Shown piece after piece: positions 52,930-61,452 of a DNA stretch of 64,000 nt. The notes beneath the pieces are model-generated. The model was not told the origin of the DNA and searched no databases. It saw only the letters and a program-made list of their open reading frames with translations. The DNA is from Guadua angustifolia (Eukaryota; Streptophyta; Magnoliopsida; Poales; Poaceae): contig CM070501.1 in NCBI GenBank assembly GCA_036346375.1, positions 37,034,539-37,098,538 on the forward strand, in the 5' to 3' direction. How positions within the stretch are numbered: the first letter of the stretch is position 1; every line of letters begins with the position of its first letter. The position numbers and the translations under genes were made by a program.

Positions 52930-55431
52930 GTCTGTGGAAGTAGAGAACCAAATAAATGAGAACACTACCTATGACACCGGAAGAAGCTCAACCTGATGTT
53001 GAGAAAATCTCTGAAGTGAGCCATTTTGAAGATGGTAACATCCCTGAAATGATTCATCTTGAAGATGATAACCTCAACATATATTTGCGCGCACAATCCC
53101 ATGCAGGAAAGTCAGAACACCCACTCTATCGTTATGGGAAATCACGAGGAGCTGGAAGAAATTAATATAGATATATCCCTAACGTGATGCAGGAGAAATG
53201 AATAAAAGAAATACTACAATTGTCGACATATATTTGCCTCAAAAATTGCTAAAAGCTGGATCCAGAACCAAAGTCCATGGCAGAGTGCTAGAAGCGCTCA
53301 GATAGGGTCAATCAAAAAGAAGCAATTGAGGCAACTCTCGCTTAATAAGAGAAAAGTTTTTGGTCTTATTGACCGAACATCTCATAAAATGTTTCCTATA
53401 GGATCAAATGGGTTTTTTTATCTAGAAGAGAAATAAAAATATCCAGGTGGTGAGATATAAAGCGAGGCTTGTAGCACAAGGGTTCACGCAAAGACCCAGC
53501 ATCGACTACGATGAAACCTATTTCTCCTGTAATGAGTGGAATAATGTTCCGAAATTTAATATTAATGGCAGCAAACTTAAATTTAAAAATGTAATTGATG
53601 GATGTAGTGACCGCTTATTTATATGGGTCACATGGTACGGATATTTATATGAGAAGTCCCTGGAGGAGTTAAAATTCCGAATCCTAATAATCGCAACATG
53701 TATAGTGTCAAACTGAAGAGATTGTTATACGGATTAAAACAGTTTGGAAAAATATGGTATAACCGACTTAGTAAGTTTCTCCTGAAGAAGGGATATTGTC
53801 CCTGTGTGTTCATAAAGAAATCCCTGAATAGATTTTGTATCATCTCAAATTTATATCGATGATCTGAATATCATCAGAACCACATAGGATATAAAGGAAG
53901 CAAGTGCTTACCTCACGACGGAGTTTTGAGATCAAAGATTTGGGTAAAAACTAAATTTTGCTTAGGCTTACAGTTAGAGCATTTCTCAAAATAAATCTTT
54001 GTACACCAGTCTTCCTATACTAAGAAGGTATTGAAAAGGTTTAGTATGTATAAATCATATCCTTTAAAAAAACCCCATGGTCATAAGATCCCTTGAAATA
54101 GATAAAGACTCTTTCAGACCAAGGATGGAAAATTAGAAAGTCTTATGATCTGAAGTCCCATACTGATGTATTTTACGAATTGCACAAGGCCTGATATTGC
54201 ATTCGCAGTGAATTTGCTAGTAAGATAGTTCAGTCCCAACCAGAAAACATTGGGCTGGTGTTAAGACTTTACTCAGATATCTCCAAGGTACTCAAGATCT
54301 TGAATTATTTTTCTAGAAGAACCAATACTTAACCATGGTGAGATATACGGATGCTAGATATCTATCTGATCCCACAGTGCCAAATCACAGACTGGTTTTG
54401 TATTTGTCGACGTTTCGAGACATGTCCCCCGCCGAGCTTACTTGTTGAATGAGGGATCAACCAGGGCCCCTTTTCCGCGAAGGGTATAGTGTTCGAAGAC
54501 CTGCCGAGCTAGTGGGACGTGGATGGTCGGAGGTTCAAAAGGAGGCAACAGACAAGAACTTTTTATCCTGGTTCGGGCATCTCACGAAGGAGATAACAAC
54601 CCTACGTCCAGCGGCTTCACTACTACTGAAAAGTTTACAAGGAGCTTGCTCGGGAGCGTTGCGCCTTTCTCTCTTCTCTCTTTTTCTTCTAGATGCACTT
54701 GGGTGTTTTTCTTACAGCTGTTTTGGAACCAAAAATCCCCCCTAAACGCTTCTCACAGCGGGGTATTTATAGACGATTACAGTTTTACATCATTTATAAC
54801 TGAATGACATGCCACTACTGTGCCCGGACGTGGGTGTAACTGCTGCCCTTACTTTTTGCCATGCCGTGACGTGGGCGTAGTGGGCTTAGAACGTGGCCGT
54901 ATGGTCCTTCGAGCCGCCGTGTGATTAATGCTACATCGTCTTCATGGGCCGCGCCCGACCTATCGATCATGCCCAGGATCTTCTTTCAGCCTCGGCCGAT
55001 CGTCGCATCCCTCCGAGCAGGCACGCTTCGGAAGCTGAGGCGCATGCTCGGGGACGAGCTTGGTCGTGGTCGGGGCAGACCTATCGGCCGGTCTATTCGA
55101 GGATCTTCCTTGGGGACACCGTCCAAGGGTAAACATGGTCGGCCGAAGATTGGCTGCTGGGGTATGATGGTTTTTATGGGAATTACCCAATCCCCGACAG
55201 TATTTCTCTGTAGAGGTACAACCGTTTCTTGGAGGTCTTGTAAGCAGACATTGGTAGCTATTTCTACCAAGCGCTCAGAGATTATAGATCTGTATGAAGT
55301 CTCAGTAAGTGTGTTTGGCTAAGACATGTGATTAACCATATCTAGAAGTCATGTGGTCTTAACATCGTCGATCCATGCGCACTTATATTGAAGATAATAC
55401 TATTTGTGTTGCACAAATGCAAAAGGGTTAT
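52930..55431 (+). pseudogene. Decayed Ty1/copia pol (RT and RNase H), interrupted twice
   Basis: 52956-53165 is a degraded pre-RT linker (PEMIHLEDDNLNIYLRAQSHAG). 53447-53540 encodes VRYKARLVAQGFTQRPSIDYDETY, the copia RT start. 53700-53880 holds KLKRLLYGLKQFGKIWYNRL and a Y-I-D-D-L catalytic block. 54150-54400 contains TRPDIAFAVNLLVR-like and YTDARYLSDP RNase H sequence. The RNase H continues after a solo LTR at 55205 with FLCRGTTVSWRSCKQTLVAI and ends at 55431 in EDNTICVAQMQKGY, where Tat element 2 begins. Stops and frameshifts are frequent. Confidence 0.75.
54405..55199 (-). repeat. Solo LTR of a Tat-type element, inserted in copia RNase H (795 bp)
   Basis: The ends are TGTCGACGTTTCGAGAC and CCAATCCCCGACA, flanked by perfect GTATT duplications (54400-54404 and 55200-55204). 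Its reverse complement aligns with the LTR at 55432-56131: both share TGTCGGGGATTGG at the start, GTAGGGTT(G/A)TTATCTCC, GCCCGAACCAGG and TTGATCCCTCATTC. A TATAAATA box lies at 54764-54771 (minus). It is thus a diverged relative in the opposite orientation, reduced to one LTR by recombination. Confidence 0.85.
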
Positions 55432-56131
55432 TGTCGGGGATTGGCTACACTGTACCAGTACGACCATCCGAAGCTCGGAACTAGGCCAACCATGCTCTTG
55501 CCCGGATGTCGCCCGCGAGGCCGACCTTCGGGCTAGAGCGGCTCACGAAACTACCCCGCCCCCGAGCGAGCCAAGCCCGGGGGCCCGCGACAAGGCGACG
55601 TGGCATTAAATGCCGCGCGGCTCGAGGGATCGCCCGCCCGGAGACTACGCTGCCACGGCTCTGCGCCGACTTGGGTCACCATCGCACCCACGCCCCGTCC
55701 GTGGTGCGGCGGCGCGGCCATCGTGACCGCCACGCCCTCTCCGCAGAGAACGCCTCGTAATTCTCGACTTGTCTCTCAGAATTCCTATAAATACCCCCGC
55801 ACAATGTATTAGGGGTTGGACCTTCAGACTACACCCATACTTGCACACCCCGCTTGCTCACGGAGCCCCTAGCATTGATCAGCCCCGCAAGTGCTTTGTA
55901 ACCCGTTTTCGCATACTAGTGCAATCACTGGACGTAGGGTTATTATCTCCCCCGCGAGAGGCCCGAACCAGGTAAAAAACGTCCCCCCGAGTTCTCCGGT
56001 TGTCCCGCTTGCCTCGACCCGTAGCTCGGCACGCCCTTGGACGTACGACCCTTGCGGGAAAGGGGCCTGAAGTTGATCCCTCATTCGACAAGTAAGCTCG
56101 GTGAAGGACCCCCTGTCCCGAATCGCCAACA
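55432..56131 (+). repeat. 5' LTR of Tat element 2 (700 bp)
   Basis: Starts TGTCGGGGATTGGCTACACT and ends AATCGCCAACA, directly before the primer-binding site. The U3 is GC-rich, with a TATA box and a downstream transcribed region containing GTAGGGTTATTATCTCC. Confidence 0.85.
55786..55793 (+). promoter_or_regulatory. TATA box of the Tat element 2 LTR
   Basis: TATAAATA in the context TTCCTATAAATACCCCCGC, about 355 bp into the LTR. The opposite-strand relative at 54764-54771 has the same box. Confidence 0.7.
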
Positions 56132-56133
56132 GC

Positions 56134-56152
56134 TGGCGCCGTCCGTGGGGAC
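56134..56152 (+). other. Primer-binding site of Tat element 2
   Basis: TGGCGCCGTCCGTGGGGAC two bases after the LTR. It is the Tat-type primer site (from memory, tRNA-Arg class in RIRE2-like elements) and not the tRNA-Met site used by the other elements in this window. Confidence 0.65.
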
Positions 56153-56185
56153 CGACTGAAGTCCTCCTGCAGGGAATCCCTGAGG

Positions 56186-56967
56186 ATGTCGAACTCGCAA
56201 GACAACCAAGACCTTTGCGTCTTCGACGACGTAGAAGACGACGACGACATGGCTTATCAGGAGCCCCACAATCACATCGCCGTCATATTCGGGGGCTCCT
56301 CGGCCTACAAATCCCGTAGGGACTTGAAGGAGGCCGCGCGGGAGGTTGGCCACATCGCCCAAGGTAAGCCACCTGCAGCAATTTCGTGGTCCGAGCCGCC
56401 TATCACGCTCTCCAAGGATGATTGTCCCTTGGAATGACTAAACCCGAAGCTCCGTTGGTCGAAGTCTGACCATCAAGAACGCAAAGGTCGGCGGGTTCTC
56501 GCCGACGGCGAAGCTCCTCGACCTCATATCTGTTAAGGTCCCGGACGAGATGCAGTCCTCGTTCTAAGATCAAGAGCATCGCTGTCCGTTCTTTGGGATC
56601 GCCCGGCACCTCGATCAAGCCTTTGGGCGGATCGTCTTGCCCGTGACCTTCGGGGACACCATGAACTTCAGGACCGAGCTAGTCAATTTCGAAGTCGTGG
56701 ACTTCAGGTCGGCCTATAACGCCATTCTTGGCAGACCGGCCCTTTCCAGGTTCATGGCCATGCCGACTCCACCAAGTAATCGGCCAGGATCGCGGCGAAG
56801 GGGGCGCCCCGGCGGGCGACCGCTTCTGCCCGCTCCACCAAGTAATCGGCCACGACCTCCGCAACTGCAGAACTTGGGCGTACCACTTGGAGAAGTTCTA
56901 CAGGGGCGAGGGACCCATGCCGACTCTCCCGAGCAAGGGAGAGAGTGGTAAAGGCAAGGATCCCGCG
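56186..56967 (+). pseudogene. gag: gag remnant joined to a first, error-rich copy of the protease region
   Basis: The ATG at 56186 starts MSNSQDNQDLCVFDD, a plausible gag N-terminus. It runs straight into EDDDDMAYQEPHNH, which belongs to the gag-protease linker, so almost all of gag has been deleted, apparently between two acidic GA(C/T)-rich stretches. The protease copy that follows (to about 56759) has many single-base losses relative to the second copy at 56968-57504. After it, 56760-56967 holds the gag zinc finger CPLHQVIGHDLRNC and a partial second LHQVIG, then EGPMPTLPSKGE. Confidence 0.7.
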
Positions 56968-57504
56968 GAAGACGACGACGACATGGCTTATCAGGAGCCC
57001 CACAATCACATCGCCGTCATATTCGGGGGCTCCTCGGCCTACAAATCCCGTAGGGACTTGAAGGAGGCCGCGCGAGAGGTTGGCCACATCGCCCAAGGCA
57101 AGCCACCGTGCAATTTCGGTGGTCCGAGTGCCTATCACGTTCTCCAAGGATGATTGTCCCCTTGGAATGACTAAACCCCAGAAGCTCCCGTTGGTCGTAA
57201 GCCCGACCATCAGCAACGCAAAGGTCGGCCGGGTTCTCGTCGATGGCGGAAGCTCCCTGGACCTCATATCTGTTAAGGTCCTGGATGAGATGCAGGTCCC
57301 TCGTTCTAAGATCAAGAGCATCGCTGTCCCGTTCTTTGGGATCGTCCCCGGCACCTCGATCAAGCCTTTGGGCCAGATCGTCTTGCCCGTGACCTTCGGG
57401 GACACCATGAACTTCAGGACCGAGCTAGTCAATTTCGAAGTCGTGGACTTCAGGTCGGCCTATAACGCCATTCTTGGCAGACCGGCCCTTTCCAGGTTCA
57501 TGGC
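56236..57504 (+). repeat. Imperfect direct duplication of the gag-protease region (about 530 bp, offset about 732 bp)
   Basis: Copy 1 is 56236-56759, copy 2 56968-57504. They begin with the same GAAGACGACGACGACATGGC and both end at CCAGGTTCATGGCC. Copy 1 is shorter, mainly by one-base gaps at CC, GG and CTG/CAG positions. Confidence 0.85.
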
Positions 57505-57667
57505 CGCCACGCACCACGGCTACCAATGCCTGAAGGTCCCCGGGCCGAAAGGCGTCATCACCATAAAAGGCGACCACAAGGTGGCCCTGAGCTGCGATGA
57601 GAAGTCCCTCGACATGGTCCGGCAATTGCCCCAAGTGGCCTGCACTAGCGGCGCCTTCCCGACCTAA
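56968..57667 (+). pseudogene. Aspartic protease region of Tat element 2 (second copy)
   Basis: The frame from 57080 reads PLVVSPTISNAKVGRVLVDG and then GSSLDLISVKVLDEM, with the retropepsin active site DGGSS near 57241. It continues through PFFGIVPGTSIKPLGQ, VTFGDTMNFRTELVNFEVVD and YNAILGRPALSRFMAATHHG, the complete protease fold and post-protease segment of Tat elements. It closes at a stop at 57667, after which pol continues in another frame. A one-base change near 57110 separates it from the upstream linker. It is the best-preserved protease in the window. Confidence 0.75.
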
Positions 57668-57699
57668 AGTTACCCTCGGCTGGGAGAAACCAAGGCGGT

Positions 57700-58660
57700 C
57701 CCCTCACGAGGCCGACCAAGGTTCTCCATTTGGGGTCTTCCTTAGACCCCAAATAGGAACTCGAGCTCATCACCTTCCTCCGGAGGAACTCTTGACGTGT
57801 TCGCTGGGAGCCGTCCGATATGCCCGGGTCCCAAGGAGGTGATCGAGCACAGGCTAGCCGTCCAGCCTGGCAAAAGACCCGTGCGGCAGAAGCTCAGGCG
57901 ATTTTCCCCGGAGAAACAGGCAATAATCCGGGAGGAACTCGACAAGCTCCTCAAGGCCGGCCGTCCGAGAAGTCGGGCACACAGAGTGGTAGCAAACCCG
58001 GTCATCGCCAAAAGAAAGGGGCAAATGGCGATGTGTGTCGACCACACGGCTTGAACGCCGTGATGCCCCAAGGACAACTTCCTTTGCGTGCATTGACCAA
58101 ATGGTAGACGCGACGGCGGAGTCCTGTAATGAGTTTTTGGATGCCTATTCGGGCTATCATCGATTGGCTTGTTTCAGGGACGAGGAGAAGACTTCTTCAT
58201 CACGCCTTCGCACGCGTTCGCTACACGACCATGTCCTTCGGTCATGGAACGGGGCGACCTTCCGCTTGATGCAAAAGACTTTCCAATGGCGAGATAGGTC
58301 GAACTCGAAAGTTTATGTAGATGATATCGTAGTTAAGACAAAAATCCTCGTGCCACGGTCCGACCTTGAGGAGACCTTTTGTAACCTCCGAAGGCATCGA
58401 ATAAAGCTTAACCCCGAAAAGTGTGTTTTTGGTGTAAGATCAGGCAAAGTACTCGGGTACATCATCGGGCCGCAGGGCATCGGTGCCAACCCGGAGAAGA
58501 TTGAAGCCATCGGGAGGATGCGTCCCCCGAGATCGGTAAAGGAGGTGCAGACCCTGACCGGACGAATGGCCGCCCTGAGCCGCTTCATTTCCCGGTCGGG
58601 CGAGCGCGGCCTACCCTTCTTTAAGGCGCCCGCAAACACGATGGTTTCATCTCGATGACG
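57700..58660 (+). pseudogene. Reverse transcriptase domain of Tat element 2 (frameshifted)
   Basis: 57797-58054 encodes the RT N-terminus (RRFSPEKQAIIREELDKLLK, NPVIAKRKGQMAMCVDHT). 58035-58658 encodes the rest: FLDAYSGYH, then the catalytic VYVDDIVVKTK (58309-58341), DLEETFCNLRRHRIKLNPEK, CVFGVRSGKVLGYI, and the connection start GRMAALSRFISRSGERGLPF. The segment between the palm motifs (58180-58300) is garbled by small indels where KTSFITPFGVYCY-type sequence is expected. Confidence 0.8.
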
Positions 58661-59560
58661 AGGCTAATCGTTCCTCGAGGAGCTAAAGCGGTACTGCCCA
58701 AATTCCGATCTTGGCCACACCGAGGTCAGGAGCCACTCTTGTTGTACTCGCAAAGAACGCCCTGTGCCATAAGCGCAGATCGGTGGTAGAGCGAGAAGGA
58801 CGCAGCGTCCGTGTACTACGTCGGCGAAGTGTTGCACGGGCCAAAGGTGCGTTACCAGAGGTCCGAAGCTCCTATACTCGCCGTCAGAGCCTCGAGGAAG
58901 TCGCGCCACTATTTCCAAGCGCACGAGGTCGTCATCCCGACCACTTTCCACTTAGGAGATCCTAAGAAATGACGCCAATGCACGGATAGCTTAAGTGGGC
59001 CATGGAACTAGCAGAGTTCGATATCCACTTCTCGCCCACATCGCGATCAAATCTCGATTCTAGCGGACTTCGTGGTGGAATGGACGAACCCGGTCAACCC
59101 ACCACCAAGGACCATGAATCGAGGCGGTCATTTGGACCATGTATTTCGACGGGTCCCGAAGCTTGAACGCCGGGTCATGGCGTTGTATTGGTATCCTCGG
59201 GGACCAGCTCAAAGACATCATTCAATTACACTTCCCAACGAACAATGCGGCAGAGCACTGAGGCCTCTTGGCGCCCACGAGCGCCCAAGGCACTCGAGTC
59301 CCGGGCCGACCGTGAAAGGCGATTCACGGTGGTCGTCAACCAAGTCAACAAGGAGTATCGGTGTTCCGATCGCTCAATGGCGCTTTACTTGGTTGAGGTC
59401 GGGGAAGATGGAGCAGTATTCGAAATTTCAAGTACTCTACATCCCGTGAAGGATAATTCCTCGCCGACCAACTTTCCAAGGTCGGTTCTCGCAGATGCCC
59501 ACCCTCCGGGCGCTAGTCGAGCATCTGCACAAGCCCTCCATTCCCTCGAGAGGAGGCACC
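58660..59560 (+). pseudogene. RNase H region of Tat element 2 (two modules, frameshifted)
   Basis: 58680-59060 contains fragments of the first RNase H (YYVGEVLHGPKVRYQ, then ESRKSRHYFQAHEVV-like sequence across frames). The second, Tat-specific RNase H starts near 59130 (TMYFDGS-like). NAAEHxGLLA-type sequence follows near 59245, VKGDSR near 59310, and YIPxKDNS near 59440. The D-E-D order can be followed but frames switch several times. Confidence 0.65.
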
Positions 59561-59639
59561 AACACGATGCCCGCCACCGGGCGCTAGCGAAAGCATCCGC
59601 AAAGCCCTCCATTCCTCTCAAGAGAGGCGCCCGAGACGT

Positions 59640-60892
59640 CGCGGCGGCGTCTCCTTCCTCGAGCAAGGCGCGGATTGGATGGCGCCATTCGTCCAATATT
59701 TCGCCCACGGGACATTGCCCGAGGAAGAAGCCGAGCGTTCCCGGCTGCAAAGGCGGTCATCCGTCTACAAGCTAGTAGACGGCGCCCTATACCGCAAAGG
59801 GGCACTTGGAGTCCTCTCCAAGTGCATATCTCGGGAAGAGGGCCAGTTCCTCCTCAGAGATATCCATGAAGGAACGTGCGGAGCCCACTCGTCCTTTCGG
59901 ACGATCGTGAGCAAGGCGTTCCGGTTGGGATACTATTGGCCAACCGCGCTAGACGACGCTCGGGTAATCGTGGCGACCTGTCGGGCGTGCCAGTTTCACG
60001 CCCGTAAATCCCACCAGCCGGCGTACGCGCTGCAAACCATCCCACTCTCATGGCCATTCTCGACACGGGTCGACATTCTCGCCTTTCCGCGGTCGAAAGG
60101 GATGCAAATTCTTGCTCGCCGCCATCGACACTTTCTAAGTGGATCGAGGTCGAGCCCGTATCAACCATCTCGCCCAAGCGCCAAACGGTTTTTTCGCGGC
60201 AATGTGGTGACACGCTTTGGGGTACCTAATCGCCTCATCACGCATAACGGCACCAGTTCACGGTGAGTCTGTTTCAAGCCCATCGCGAAGATATCGGCAC
60301 AAAAATCGCTTCCTCTGAGCTCACCCGCAGAGCAACGCAACGGAGAAGCGAGCGGCCAACGCCAATTACTCCAAGGATCAAGAAAAGAGTCTTCGGAACT
60401 TTCCGACAAGGCGGTTCGTGGGTGGACGAGCTCTCTTCCGTCCTTTGGTCGAGACGCACCATCGCGAAGCCGAGCCACTGGCGAAACACCCTTCGGCTCG
60501 TCTATGGTGCCGAGGCCGTCCTTCCGCCGAAATCGTGCTCGGGTCACCAAGAGTGAACTCGCCGACGACATCCACCAAGGGCGCGAACGTCGCTTGACCT
60601 CGACCTTGCCGAAGAAGCTCGTCTAAAGGCACGACTCCGGTCGGCCGTCTACCAGCAAACCCTCCGCAAACTCGGGGCCAAGCGCATTCGCCCCCGCGCT
60701 CTGCAGGTCGGCGACCTCGTCCTGCGACGGATTCAGGACACATCGAAGGCCAACAAACTCTCCCCCAAATGGGAGGGACCATTCATGGTCGTTTCGGTGT
60801 CACGTCCGGGGGCTGTCCGCCTCGCAACAGAGGATGGCCGCGAGCTCGCCAGTTCATGGAACATCGACCAGCTACGCAAATTCTACGTCTAA
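59640..60892 (+). pseudogene. Integrase and end of pol, Tat element 2 (frameshifted)
   Basis: 59679-60266 encodes the linker and zinc-binding HHCC module (HEGTCGAH at about 59865 and CRACQFHA at about 59982). The core start follows (STRVDILAFPRSKGMQ, with the first Asp) and VVTRFGVPNRLITHNGT with the second Asp region. The Glu-containing segment (about 60340) is degraded. The C-terminal domain (60655-60892) reads VLRRIQDTSKAN, WEGPFMVVSVSRPGAVRLAT and ends QLRKFYV with a stop at 60890-60892. Confidence 0.75.
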
Positions 60893-61452
60893 AAAGCTCT
60901 CTGCGTTATATTGTAAATTAGCGACCTTTTGCATCAGTGCAACGTTTGTTCGCCTAAACGCTTTCGCTTCTCGTATAAGGTGCATGGCGCTACTCACCAT
61001 GTCCGTCCACCATGCGCGCAAATGTTAAGAAGTGTCAGGACACGTTCGTTTTCCCCACCGACCTAACTGCGCTGTCGTGACGGATAAGGTGGTCGGAGGC
61101 CAGCAAGGCTTTCTCTCATCTCTCTGCGAAATGGACTCGTACTCGCGCCCTAGAATGTACGACTTCCATTCGCGGCGGGGCTCGGGTAGGAATGAATTAT
61201 CGCGCTAAGACATTTTTGCTTAAAACACACTTCGCCTTCAAGCATTGTTTATGACGCAAGTGGTTTTTTGCCTTCGACTAAAACCGGCTTATGAGCTCAT
61301 ACATCGACCTAAGCCCACACTACGCCTATCTCGCGGCTTTTTTTTTGCAGAAAAGCGATAGAGGACCAAAGAAAACATCATCACAAAGATCATTCAAGCA
61401 AATATCATTACATTTCCAACGAAGCGATAATTTTACACACCAGCGCCGTCCT
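60893..61452 (+). other. Spacer between pol and the antisense ORF of Tat element 2
   Basis: No coding sequence. It has AT-rich and mixed sequence with a T-run at 61340-61349. The equivalent spacer in Tat element 1 is more than twice as long (5233-6618). Confidence 0.4.
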
